Shown here: positions 44,279 through 53,437 of the stretch, in pieces | Numbering within the stretch: position 1 is the stretch's first letter | How the letters are laid out: each line of letters begins with the position of its first letter | Assembly: GCF_947501225.1 (NCBI RefSeq) | Contig: NZ_CANMUW010000008.1 | Location: 62,001 to 126,000 of the forward strand | DNA length: 64,000 nt | Source: an uncultured Shewanella sp. | Lineage (GTDB): Bacteria > Pseudomonadota > Gammaproteobacteria > Enterobacterales > Shewanellaceae | Direction: 5' to 3' | The notes under the pieces: generated by a model | The model's database searches: none | The model's input: the letters and a program-made list of their open reading frames with translations, nothing else | Told to the model about the DNA's origin: nothing | Program-made: the position numbers and the translations under genes

Positions 44279-47200
44279 ATGAGTAATTTTCTTGATCGCT
44301 TACAGTTCTTAAAGAAGAAAACAGGCGAGTTCAGCGATGGTCATGGTGATACCACCAATGAAAGTCGTGAATGGGAAAACAGTTATCGTCAACGCTGGCA
44401 GCACGATAAAGTCGTTCGTTCTACCCACGGTGTAAACTGTACCGGTTCCTGCTCTTGGAAAATCTATGTAAAGAATGGCTTGGTAACCTGGGAAACACAA
44501 CAAACCGACTACCCAAGAACCCGTCCGGATCTGCCAAACCACGAGCCTCGTGGTTGTCCCCGTGGTGCCAGTTACTCCTGGTACCTCTACAGCGCCAACC
44601 GTCTCAAGTATCCGAAAGTGCGTAAGCCACTACTGAAACTATGGCGTCAGGCCCGTGCTAACCAGAACCCAGTCGATGCCTGGGCCTCTATCGTTGAAGA
44701 TAAGGCCAAGACCCAAGCCTATAAGTCTAAGCGTGGTTTGGGTGGCTTCGTTCGTTCCAGCTGGGATGAAGTCAACGAAATTATCGCCGCGGCTAACGTC
44801 TACACCACTAAGACCTATGGTCCGGATCGCGTCATAGGCTTCTCGCCTATTCCGGCCATGTCTATGGTCTCTTATGCTGCAGGTGCACGCTACCTGTCAC
44901 TCATAGGTGGTGTTTGTCTGAGTTTCTACGACTGGTACTGTGACCTGCCGCCATCATCTCCCATGACCTGGGGTGAGCAAACCGACGTACCTGAGTCTGC
45001 CGACTGGTATAACTCAAACTACATCATCGCCTGGGGCTCAAACGTACCTCAGACCCGTACTCCCGATGCGCACTTCTTTACCGAAGTTCGTTATAAGGGG
45101 GCCAAAACGGTGTCGATCACACCCGATTACGCCGAAGTATCTAAGATTACCGATGAGTGGCTCAACCCTAAGCAGGGCTCTGATGCTGCGCTGGGAATGG
45201 CATTCGGTCACGTTATCTTAAGAGAGTTCCATTTAGATAATCCGAGTGAGTACTTCACTAACTATGTTCGTCAATACACCGACTTCCCTATGTTGGTCGT
45301 GCTTGAGAAACATGACGACGAGTCGCTGAAATCGACCCGCTTCCTGCGTGCATCAGATCTGGCCGATAACTTAGGTCAGGAGAATAACCCTGAGTGGAAG
45401 ACTATCGGTATCGATGAAAATTCCGATGAGTTTGTCTCTCCAACCGGTTCTATCGGTTATCGCTGGGGCGAGAAGGGTAAGTGGAATATCAATGAGCGTG
45501 AAGGTAAAGAGGGCAAGGAGACCAAGCTGCAACTGTCACTTATCGGTGGTGATGTCTCACCCGTAGCCTTCCCGCACTTCGCGGCAGACGACACCAACAA
45601 GCATTGGGTCTCTTGTGAGCATGATGAGGTTCAGGTCAGAAACGTACCAAGTCGTAAGGTGATGGGAGCTAACGGTGAAGAGCTCACCGTGGCAACCGTA
45701 TATGACTTGATGATGGCAAACTATGGTCTGGACCGTGGCCTGGGTGGCGGCGGTGTTGCCAGCAGCTACGATCAGGACGTGCCGGGTACACCTGCGTGGC
45801 AGGAGAAGATCACCGGCGTTTCACGCGATAAGGTGATTAAGGTTGCCCGTGAGTTTGCAGACACCGCCGACAAGACAAAGGGTAAGGCGATGATCATCGT
45901 CGGCGCCGCAATGAACCACTGGTACCACATGGACATGAACTACCGTGGTCTGATCAACATGGTAATGATGTGTGGTTGTGTGGGTCAGTCCGGTGGTGGT
46001 TGGTCTCACTATGTGGGTCAGGAAAAGCTACGTCCTCAGACGGGCTGGCAGCCATTGGCATTCGGCCTTGACTGGTCTCGTCCGCCACGTCAGATGAACA
46101 GTACCTCCTTCTTCTATAACCACTCTTCACAGTGGCGCCATGAGAAGGTGAGTATCCATGAGGTTCTGTCTCCTCTGGCCGATAAGTCTCAGTTCTCTGA
46201 GCATATGCTCGATTACAACATCAAAGCGGAGCGTATGGGGTGGTTGCCATCGGCACCTCAGCTTAATATGAACCCGCTGCATCTGGCTAAGCAGGCTAAA
46301 GAAGCCGGCATGGAGCCAAAAGAGTTTGCCGTAAAGCAGCTTAAGTCCGGCGAGCTGAAGTTTGCCAGTGAAGCCCCCGATGCACCGGAAAACTTTCCGC
46401 GTAACATCTTCGTTTGGCGCTCTAACTTATTGGGATCTTCGGGTAAGGGCCATGAGTATATGCTCAAGTACCTGCTCGGTGCCAAGAATGGTGTGATGAA
46501 TGACGATCTCGGAAAGCGTGGCGGATTCAAGCCTGAAGAGGTCGAATGGGTCGATGAGGGCGCTACCGGCAAACTCGACCTTGTGACTACGCTCGATTTC
46601 CGCATGTCTTCGACCTGCATGTTCTCCGACATCATACTGCCGACCGCATGCTGGTATGAGAAAGACGATCTGAACACATCCGATATGCACCCGTTCATCC
46701 ACCCGCTCTCGACGGCTGTGGATCCGGCATGGGAAGCGAGATCGGATTTCGAGATCTATAAGGGCATCGCCAAGGCATTCTCCGAGGTGTGTGTGGGTCA
46801 CTTAGGCGAAGAGACAGACTTAGTCACTGTGCCTATGCTACACGATACGCCCGGTGAACTGGCTCAACCATTCGACGTTAAGGACTGGAAGAAGGGCGAG
46901 TGTGACCTGATTCCGGGCCTGACCGCGCCGAACATGGTGGTGGTAGAGCGCGACTATCCAAATACCTATAAGAAGTTCACCTCATTCGGTCCTGCACTGG
47001 ATAAGCTGGGTAACGGCGGAAAGGGTATCAACTGGAATACAGACGATGAGATCTTACTGCTTGGTGACCTTAACCATCGCAATACCGATGAAGGGGTGAG
47101 TGAGGGGCGTCCTATTATCGAGTCGGCTATCGATGCGGCCGAAACCATCCTGACTCTTGCGCCAGAGACCAATGGTGCGGTAGCGGTTAAAGCCTGGGCT

Positions 47201-48043
47201 GCGCTCAGTGAAGCTACCGGTATCGATCATACGCACCTTGCCAAGCCTAAGCAGGAGGAGAAGATCCGCTTCCGCGATGTGCAGGCTCAACCACGTAAGA
47301 TCATCTCATCACCAACCTGGTCGGGTCTGGAAGATGAGCATGTGAGCTATACGGCAGGTTACACCAACGTCCATGAGTTGGTGCCATGGAGAACCATCAC
47401 AGGACGTCAACAGTTCTATCAGGATCATAAGTGGATGCAGGCCTTCGGTGAGCAGTTTATGTCTTATCGTCCACCGATCAACACCAAGACGGTTGATCTG
47501 GTGAAAGGGACTAAGTCAAACGGTAATAAAGAGATCGTACTGAACTGGATCACGCCGCATCAGAAGTGGGGGATTCACAGTACTTACTCCGACAACCTCC
47601 TGATGCTGACCCTGTCCCGTGGTGGCCCGATCATCTGGATGAGTGAGATAGATGCCAAAGAGGCCGGTATCGAAGATAACGACTGGATCGAGGTCTTCAA
47701 TGCCAACGGTGCCATCGCTTGTCGCGCCGTGGTTTCACAACGTGTGAATCAGGGCATGGTGATGATGTATCACGCTCAGGAGCGAATCGTTAACGTACCG
47801 GGCAGTGAGATGACAGGTACCCGTGGTGGTCACCATAACTCGGTAACCCGGGTCGTGATGAAGCCGACGCATATGATTGGTGGCTATGCTCAGCAGTCCT
47901 GGGGCTTCAATTACTATGGCACTGTGGGTTGTAACCGTGACGAATTTGTTGTGGTGAGAAAGATGGATAATGTTGACTGGTTAGAGGGTTCCAATACCGA
48001 TGACCTGCCACGTCCACTGCCAACTAACCCAGATGAAGCTTAA
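44279..48043 (+). CDS. narG: Respiratory nitrate reductase alpha subunit NarG
   Basis: 1254 residues, normal for NarG. The N-terminal cluster motif is His-type, HGVNCTGSCSW (near residue 56), with a later Cys at 'RGCPRG'. The molybdenum-binding Asp lies in 'MTWGEQTDVPESADWYNS' (about residue 230). The C-terminal MGD-binding domain ends with 'SWGFNYYGTVGCNRDE'. Cytoplasmic subunit that reduces nitrate to nitrite with Mo-bis-MGD. No twin-Arg leader of the periplasmic type is visible. Followed 12 bp later by narH. Confidence 0.98.
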   Translation: MSNFLDRLQFLKKKTGEFSDGHGDTTNESREWENSYRQRWQHDKVVRSTHGVNCTGSCSWKIYVKNGLVTWETQQTDYPRTRPDLPNHEPRGCPRGASYSWYLYSANRLKYPKVRKPLLKLWRQARANQNPVDAWASIVEDKAKTQAYKSKRGLGGFVRSSWDEVNEIIAAANVYTTKTYGPDRVIGFSPIPAMSMVSYAAGARYLSLIGGVCLSFYDWYCDLPPSSPMTWGEQTDVPESADWYNSNYIIAWGSNVPQTRTPDAHFFTEVRYKGAKTVSITPDYAEVSKITDEWLNPKQGSDAALGMAFGHVILREFHLDNPSEYFTNYVRQYTDFPMLVVLEKHDDESLKSTRFLRASDLADNLGQENNPEWKTIGIDENSDEFVSPTGSIGYRWGEKGKWNINEREGKEGKETKLQLSLIGGDVSPVAFPHFAADDTNKHWVSCEHDEVQVRNVPSRKVMGANGEELTVATVYDLMMANYGLDRGLGGGGVASSYDQDVPGTPAWQEKITGVSRDKVIKVAREFADTADKTKGKAMIIVGAAMNHWYHMDMNYRGLINMVMMCGCVGQSGGGWSHYVGQEKLRPQTGWQPLAFGLDWSRPPRQMNSTSFFYNHSSQWRHEKVSIHEVLSPLADKSQFSEHMLDYNIKAERMGWLPSAPQLNMNPLHLAKQAKEAGMEPKEFAVKQLKSGELKFASEAPDAPENFPRNIFVWRSNLLGSSGKGHEYMLKYLLGAKNGVMNDDLGKRGGFKPEEVEWVDEGATGKLDLVTTLDFRMSSTCMFSDIILPTACWYEKDDLNTSDMHPFIHPLSTAVDPAWEARSDFEIYKGIAKAFSEVCVGHLGEETDLVTVPMLHDTPGELAQPFDVKDWKKGECDLIPGLTAPNMVVVERDYPNTYKKFTSFGPALDKLGNGGKGINWNTDDEILLLGDLNHRNTDEGVSEGRPIIESAIDAAETILTLAPETNGAVAVKAWAALSEATGIDHTHLAKPKQEEKIRFRDVQAQPRKIISSPTWSGLEDEHVSYTAGYTNVHELVPWRTITGRQQFYQDHKWMQAFGEQFMSYRPPINTKTVDLVKGTKSNGNKEIVLNWITPHQKWGIHSTYSDNLLMLTLSRGGPIIWMSEIDAKEAGIEDNDWIEVFNANGAIACRAVVSQRVNQGMVMMYHAQERIVNVPGSEMTGTRGGHHNSVTRVVMKPTHMIGGYAQQSWGFNYYGTVGCNRDEFVVVRKMDNVDWLEGSNTDDLPRPLPTNPDEA

Positions 48044-48055
48044 GAGGATCTGACC

Positions 48056-49594
48056 ATGAAAATACGTTCTCAAATCGGTATGGTGCTGAACCTCGATAAG
48101 TGTATCGGCTGCCATACATGTTCAATTACATGTAAAAATGTATGGACGTCTCGTGAAGGCGTCGAATATGCCTGGTTCAACAACGTTGAAACCAAGCCGG
48201 GCATAGGTTATCCCAAGGAGTGGGAAAACCAGGATAAGTGGAATGGCGGTTGGGAGAGAAAGTCCAACGGTGATATTCAGCCCCGTATCGGTGGCAAGTA
48301 TCGTGTGTTGGCTAATATCTTCGCTAACCCGGATATGCCGGAAATTGACGACTATTATGAGCCGTTCGATTACGACTATCAGCATCTTCATACCGCGCCT
48401 ATCGTCGAGCATCAGCCGACGGCACGTCCTCGCTCCGTTATCTCAGGTAAGCGAATGGAGAAGATCGAGTGGGGGCCCAACTGGGAGGAGATCTTAGGCA
48501 GCGAGTTCGAAAAGCGCAGCAAAGATAAAAACTTCGATAACATGCAAAAAGAGATGTACGGCGAGTTTGAAAATACATTCATGATGTATCTGCCGCGTCT
48601 TTGTGAGCACTGTCTGAACCCCGCCTGTGTCGCTTCATGCCCCTCTGGCGCTATCTACAAGCGTGAAGAGGACGGCATCGTCCTGATTGACCAAGAGAAG
48701 TGTCGCGGCTGGCGTATGTGTATCAGCGGCTGCCCATACAAGAAGATCTACTACAACTGGAAATCGGGTAAGTCTGAGAAGTGTATCTTCTGTTATCCGC
48801 GTATCGAAGCGGGTCAACCAACGGTGTGTTCAGAGACCTGTGTGGGCCGTATCCGTTACCTGGGTGTGTTGCTTTATGATGCGGATAAGATTAAAGAGGT
48901 GGCATCGACAGCCTCTGAAACAGACCTGTATGAGAAGCAACTCGAAGTGTTCCTGGATCCATTCGACCCGGCGGTAATCGCTCAGGCCCGCAAGGATGGG
49001 ATTGCAGACTCAGTTATCACAGCGGCACAGAAGTCACCAGTGTATAAGATGGCGATGGACTGGAAACTGGCACTGCCGCTTCACCCTGAGTACCGCACCT
49101 TGCCTATGGTCTGGTATATCCCTGCACTGAGCCCGATTCAGAGTGCGGCCGAAGCCGGCACCCTGGGCAAGGCCGGCGTTATTCCGGATGTACGCTCACT
49201 GCGTATTCCGGTTAAGTATCTGGCAAATCTGTTAACAGCGGGTGATGAAGAACCGGTAATACGGGCGCTTGAGCGTATGCTGGCTATGCGTGCCTACAAA
49301 CGCGCCGAAAATGTCGAAGGCGTAGAGGACTTAGAGGTGCTGCAGCAGGCGGGACTGACTAAGAAGCAAGCCGATGAGATGTATCGTTACCTGGCCATCG
49401 CTAATTACGAAGATCGTTACGTTATCCCAAGTGGACACCGTGAGATGAACGTACCTCAGGCCTATGGCGAGAAGAGCGGTTGTGGTTTCACATTCGGTAA
49501 CGGCTGCAGTGATGGCCAGAGCGGTGTAAACATGTTCGGTGGAAAGAAGATCTCCCGCCGTGACGTGATTAAGACCGTAAAAGTAGGAGAATAA
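48056..49594 (+). CDS. narH: Respiratory nitrate reductase beta subunit NarH
   Basis: 512 residues with the four cysteine groups for three 4Fe-4S and one 3Fe-4S cluster: CIGCHTCSITCKNVW (residue 16), CEHCLNPACVASCPSG, CRGWRMCISGCPYKK (Trp replacing Cys, as in NarH) and CIFCYPRIEAGQPTVCSETC. It carries electrons from NarI haems to NarG. AGAGGA ribosome-binding site before ATG 48056. Confidence 0.98.
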   Translation: MKIRSQIGMVLNLDKCIGCHTCSITCKNVWTSREGVEYAWFNNVETKPGIGYPKEWENQDKWNGGWERKSNGDIQPRIGGKYRVLANIFANPDMPEIDDYYEPFDYDYQHLHTAPIVEHQPTARPRSVISGKRMEKIEWGPNWEEILGSEFEKRSKDKNFDNMQKEMYGEFENTFMMYLPRLCEHCLNPACVASCPSGAIYKREEDGIVLIDQEKCRGWRMCISGCPYKKIYYNWKSGKSEKCIFCYPRIEAGQPTVCSETCVGRIRYLGVLLYDADKIKEVASTASETDLYEKQLEVFLDPFDPAVIAQARKDGIADSVITAAQKSPVYKMAMDWKLALPLHPEYRTLPMVWYIPALSPIQSAAEAGTLGKAGVIPDVRSLRIPVKYLANLLTAGDEEPVIRALERMLAMRAYKRAENVEGVEDLEVLQQAGLTKKQADEMYRYLAIANYEDRYVIPSGHREMNVPQAYGEKSGCGFTFGNGCSDGQSGVNMFGGKKISRRDVIKTVKVGE

Positions 49595-49597
49595 ACT

Positions 49598-50332
49598 GTG
49601 CTTATCCTTAAAGTTGTTTCACGTTTATTGGATTATCCGACCGCCGAGCTTTTTAGCGCAGTTGACGAGATAGTTGACGTAGTGAATCAGTCTGATGAAC
49701 TCAGCCCTCAGGGCCGCGAGCAGTTGGTGGATTTTATCCGCCAACTGACCGGGCGGGATCTATATGACGCTCAGGAGAGCTATGACCTCTTGTTTGACCG
49801 GGGGCGTGCGCTCTCTCTGCTCTTGTTTGAACACGTTCACGGTGAGTCCCGTGATCGTGGTCAGGCGATGGTTGACCTGATGAACGTCTATAAATCCAAT
49901 GGCTTCGAGGTCGATTCATCTCAACTGCCGGATTATATCCCGCTCTATCTTGAGTTTCTGAGTGAGCAATCACCGGAATTTATTCTGGAGTGGCTGGGAG
50001 ATATCAGTCATATCCTGACCATGTTGTCTGAGCGATTGATCGACCGGAAATGCTACTACAACGTGCTCTTGGATTCACTTATCGAAGTCTCGGGCGCCGA
50101 TGTAGATCGCGCACAAATTGCTGAAGCTGTCAGCAAGGAGGAGCGTGATGATACCGTCGAAGCCATAGATAAAGAGTGGGAAGATAAAGAGATCCGTTTT
50201 GATGATCCCGTGGGTGGGCAGTGTTCGAGTGCGGGAATGCACAACTCGCAAAAATCATTAGATCCAAACACCGTTCATCAAGTACCAATCAAGTGGCATG
50301 ACGCCGATGCCGCAGAAGTGGCGGGATTGTAA
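49598..50332 (+). CDS. narJ: Nitrate reductase assembly chaperone NarJ
   Basis: 244 residues of the NarJ/TorD-like all-helical chaperone family: 'LKVVSRLLDYPTAELFSAVDEI', 'YDLLFDRGRALSLLLFEHVHGESRDRGQAM' and 'LPDYIPLYLEFL' are characteristic. It guides cofactor insertion into NarG and is not part of the final enzyme. It starts (GTG 49598) 3 bp after narH and ends 10 bp before narI. Confidence 0.97.
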   Translation: MLILKVVSRLLDYPTAELFSAVDEIVDVVNQSDELSPQGREQLVDFIRQLTGRDLYDAQESYDLLFDRGRALSLLLFEHVHGESRDRGQAMVDLMNVYKSNGFEVDSSQLPDYIPLYLEFLSEQSPEFILEWLGDISHILTMLSERLIDRKCYYNVLLDSLIEVSGADVDRAQIAEAVSKEERDDTVEAIDKEWEDKEIRFDDPVGGQCSSAGMHNSQKSLDPNTVHQVPIKWHDADAAEVAGL

Positions 50333-50342
50333 GGAGAAAACT

Positions 50343-51020
50343 ATGTCATATTTAAATTTTTTACTATTTGGGATCTACCCCTTCATTGCACTAACTGTAT
50401 TCTTTGTCGGTTGCTGGGTTCGCTATGACCGTGAACCCTATAGCTGGAAAGCCGATTCGAGTCAGTTGATGGATAAGAAAGGGTTCCGCCTGGCGAGTAA
50501 CCTGTTTCATATCGGGGTGATCTTCATCCTGGCTGGTCACTTTGTGGGATTGTTAACGCCTGAGTCGATCTATCATCATTTCATCTCAACGCCTAACAAG
50601 CAGTTATTGGCGATGGTCAGTGGTGGATTCTTTGGGGTCGTATGCTTAGTTGGTCTTGTGATGTTGATTAAACGTCGCATGAACAATGATCGCGTGAAGG
50701 CCAACACCAGGCGTTCTGATCTTGTCGTGCTCTATATGTTACTCATTCAGGTGATCCTGGGCCTATTAACCGTTGTGGTATCTATGGGCCATCTCGATGG
50801 TTCTGTGATGGTGTTACTGGGTACCTGGACCCAGAGTATCGCAACCCTTCAGGGTGTGCAGGCGGCTGCCGCCATCGAGCCGGTAAACATCATCTACAAG
50901 TTACATATCCTGGTGGGGTTAACCCTGATCATGATATTCCCGTTTACTCGTCTGGTTCATGTTATCAGTGTGCCGGTGAAGTATTTTGCAAGGAATTATC
51001 AGATAGTTCGTCAGCGTTAA
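50343..51020 (+). CDS. narI: Respiratory nitrate reductase gamma subunit NarI
   Basis: 225 residues from ATG 50343 (AAGGAG upstream); an earlier in-frame ATG at 50298 lies within narJ and is rejected. Five membrane helices and paired His ligands for two haems b ('LFHIGVIFILAGHFVG' and 'YKLHILVGLTLIMIFPFTRLVHV'). It oxidises quinol at the periplasmic face. Last gene of the core narGHJI set, followed by a hairpin. Confidence 0.97.
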   Translation: MSYLNFLLFGIYPFIALTVFFVGCWVRYDREPYSWKADSSQLMDKKGFRLASNLFHIGVIFILAGHFVGLLTPESIYHHFISTPNKQLLAMVSGGFFGVVCLVGLVMLIKRRMNNDRVKANTRRSDLVVLYMLLIQVILGLLTVVVSMGHLDGSVMVLLGTWTQSIATLQGVQAAAAIEPVNIIYKLHILVGLTLIMIFPFTRLVHVISVPVKYFARNYQIVRQR

Positions 51021-51335
51021 TCTATGGCCGATAGCAGCTGATATAGTCAGCGGACAGGAGTGCCTGTCCGCTTATATCGGGTTTCAACAGGCGTTTAGAT
51101 TAACGATTGAGATTAAGGAGTCTGATTTCAATCGTTAGTAAAAACTGAAATGGATATCTGTATTGCGCTTTAATGTTCAGATAAAACTCAGCTAAATAGT
51201 CGATGCCATAACGGCCGATGTGAGTTAGCTTTTGAAGATATATCTCTGTCAAAATTAAATCAGGTGTAAACCGCTAATAGAGCCAATAAAGTTAACCTTT
51301 TGGCTCTATGGCCAATAATTAAAAGAGTAGTAATT
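51021..51335. other. Intergenic region between narI and the parvulin gene
   Basis: About 315 bp. It starts with a terminator-like hairpin (separate entry) and then is AT-rich without a recognised operator. The parvulin gene may therefore have its own promoter. Confidence 0.4.
51049..51078 (+). terminator. Hairpin after narI
   Basis: AGCGGACAGG / CCTGTCCGCT, a perfect 10-bp stem with a 4-base loop, followed by TATAT. The T-tail is weak, so termination may be partial. Confidence 0.6.
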
Positions 51336-52151
51336 ATGAGTTCATGTGGCACAAGTACCCCAACGACACCATCTAAGGAAGCTTTACCGGTTATCAGAGT
51401 AAATGGTGTAACGATTGAAGAGACCGATCTCGCTAACGAGCTTCAGTATCACGCGAACAGTAACTTTGATCTGGTTGTTCAGCAAGCCGGCCAGACCTTA
51501 GTGATCAGGCAGCTGTTGATTGAACAGGCTCAAAAGCACGGCTTCGATGTAACCGGTGACAATGAAGAGGCCGGTGTGCAGCAACTGCTGGAGACTCAGG
51601 TGAGTTATGATGACCCTAAAGAGGAGGATTGTAAGCGCTACTTTGATAATAACCGGGAAAAGTTTACCACTATGCCGCTTATGGAGGTTGATCATATTCT
51701 GTTAGCCGCAGCCAAAGATGATATCGATGGCAGAGACGATGCTAAGACAGATGCATTAGATATCATCTCCCGCCTGCAAAAGGATCCCTCTTTGTTTGCA
51801 GAACTGGCTAAACATCACTCGGCTTGCCCCTCTAAAGATACCGGCGGTTCGCTGGGACAGATCAGCAACGGGCAGACTGTGCCTGAATTTGAAAAACAAC
51901 TGATGCTGCTACCACAAGGTTTAGCGCCTAAGCCTATCGAATCACGCTATGGCTTCCATGTGGTCAATATTGCCCGCAAGATAGATGGCAAGCCTCTGGA
52001 GTACGAGATGGTTTACGATAAGGTGCGTGGTTATCTGGTTCACCGTGCATCACATCTGGCTATTCAGGCCTATATCCATGGGCTGGTGGAGATGGCAGAC
52101 GTTGAGGGGGTAGAAGTTAAATTTGCAGATGAGAACATATATGTCCAATAG
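51336..52151 (+). CDS. Parvulin-type peptidyl-prolyl isomerase linked to narGHJI
   Basis: 271 residues from ATG 51336 (MSSCGTSTPTTPS). No signal peptide or membrane helix is seen, so it is probably cytoplasmic. The N-terminal helical part (about 30-95) is SurA/NifM-like. The parvulin domain follows (about 110-230): 'MEVDHILLAA', 'FAELAKHHSACPSKDTGGSLGQISNGQTVPEFEKQL' region and 'ESRYGFHVVNIARK'. In several proteobacteria such a PpiC/NifM-like gene follows narI, and it may help fold or mature NarG (inference). Followed by a strong hairpin. Confidence 0.88.
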   Translation: MSSCGTSTPTTPSKEALPVIRVNGVTIEETDLANELQYHANSNFDLVVQQAGQTLVIRQLLIEQAQKHGFDVTGDNEEAGVQQLLETQVSYDDPKEEDCKRYFDNNREKFTTMPLMEVDHILLAAAKDDIDGRDDAKTDALDIISRLQKDPSLFAELAKHHSACPSKDTGGSLGQISNGQTVPEFEKQLMLLPQGLAPKPIESRYGFHVVNIARKIDGKPLEYEMVYDKVRGYLVHRASHLAIQAYIHGLVEMADVEGVEVKFADENIYVQ

Positions 52152-52497
52152 CAGATGAAGCGAACCTTCAGAGCTGGAAGTTGCCAGTCACTGTAGATTT
52201 GATGAAGAAGCGGCAGAAATGCCGCTTCTTGCGTTGATGAGTTGAAAATGTCGGAGAGGGGCTTGGTTATTGATAGAGTGATTCCGATAGCCTCTATCCT
52301 TGGCTCTGTTGATGACGAAGGGGGCTTCTCTCTGAATGTGCCTATGGTCACGGCTATCGAGAGTAATATTATGGCGTTAAAAAATACCGGCATGACATCA
52401 AAATAGTAGCCGGGTTCATGGTTTCTATAGCCACCAGTTACCGCCGTCGGCTCACCGGCTTGCTACAGGGGCTGGGAGTTTTCAAATACCGCAGGGA
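52152..52497. other. Intergenic region after the parvulin gene
   Basis: About 345 bp holding the terminator at 52205-52230. A 107-codon minus-strand frame here overlaps the parvulin 3' end, shows no domain and is not accepted. Confidence 0.45.
52205..52230 (+). terminator. Hairpin with GAAA tetraloop after the parvulin gene
   Basis: AAGAAGCGGCA / TGCCGCTTCTT, 11 perfect pairs closed by GAAA. Strong stem with T-rich 3' arm; serves as the end of the nar unit. Confidence 0.75.
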
Positions 52498-52761
52498 TCA
52501 GATCAGCTTATTTTTCTTCATGGAGCGGTGTACCTTAGTGCCGATTCTTGCCAGATCAGAGAGATCCAGTAAACTGGGTTTTTCGTGATTTTCCAGTTTG
52601 CACTCCCAATATTCGACCTCTGAGCTGATGTACTCCATCAGCTTTTTCGGGCAACCTACGCATACGCCCGCACAGATCTCATGCTCAGGCATACCAAAAG
52701 GCAGCGCCTGTTTGATCTGTTCTATGAGGATATACATGGCCTGGGTCGTATCAGGTTTCAA
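52498..52761 (-). CDS. Small conserved cysteine-motif protein of unknown function
   Basis: 87 residues from TTG 52761, or 79 from ATG 52737; neither has a strong ribosome-binding site. It contains a cysteine motif 'CAGVCVGCPKKLMEY' in the middle and an additional Cys in 'YWECKLE'. This could bind a metal or an Fe-S cluster. I do not recognise a named family. It lies close to the nitrate genes, divergent from nothing obvious. Confidence 0.55.
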   Translation of the reverse strand: MKPDTTQAMYILIEQIKQALPFGMPEHEICAGVCVGCPKKLMEYISSEVEYWECKLENHEKPSLLDLSDLARIGTKVHRSMKKNKLI

Positions 52762-52908
52762 ATCGGGGATCCACGTGAGGTAAGTTCACTCTCTATAACT
52801 CTCATTTAGTTAGGCTGTGGGTATCGGCTGTTGGCAACAAATTTGCCGCCGTCACAAAGGAGGGCGGCGATTACCGGCTGACCATGCCTATTATAACTAA
52901 ATGCTGCT

Positions 52909-53304
52909 TTAAGCGTTAGCTTTCAACTCTATTGGGTTCTCATCACGGTCAAAGATGACGTACCTGCCTATGCCGTTACCTGTCTCGATATCGTTGGCCA
53001 TCTTGTTAAGAAATGGCTCGGCTTCATCCGATGTTGGTGCAACACCGTCTTCGCCACTGAGGCTGGCAATAAAGACAAAGTTCCACTGTTTGGCTATAGA
53101 GTCAGCCTCTTTGACCAGGGCGTCGAAGGTCGTGAGCTCTGATGGAAGTTTATCTACACACATCACCGGGGATATGGTTCCCCTCTGGTGTTTCTTACTC
53201 TTCTTGGGATTGGTTGATTCTGCGTTGGCAAAAAGAAACATCAGGCGTTGAGGGGCCGATTGCTCCTTCGTCATCTTGAGAAGTTCTTTAAACATTTTTA
53301 TCAT
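52909..53304 (-). CDS. Small protein often mislabelled 'ribonucleotide reductase subunit alpha'
   Basis: 131 residues with 'APQRLMFLFANAE', 'ISPVMCVDKLPSELTTFDALVKEAD' and 'WNFVFIASLSGEDG...PTSDEAEPFLNKM'. It resembles a family of about 130 residues that databases frequently call ribonucleotide reductase subunit alpha, but it has none of the domains of that 750-residue enzyme, so the name should not be trusted. Real function unknown. Start chosen at 53304, with TGAG six bases before it. Confidence 0.7.
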   Translation of the reverse strand: MIKMFKELLKMTKEQSAPQRLMFLFANAESTNPKKSKKHQRGTISPVMCVDKLPSELTTFDALVKEADSIAKQWNFVFIASLSGEDGVAPTSDEAEPFLNKMANDIETGNGIGRYVIFDRDENPIELKANA

Positions 53305-53437
53305 GTAATTCTCACTTTATATTATTGTTTCAGCCAGATAGAAGTTCCCAATCTGACCTGGTTCTTAATCTGAACAGGCATTGGAAGCTCGCTAATCAGA
53401 CACATATATTTAACTGTCGCTTAACGGACAGAGCCGC

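Noticed and set aside
52070..52393. 107-codon minus-strand frame after the parvulin gene
   Set aside because: It overlaps the parvulin 3' end and the terminator and has no recognisable features.
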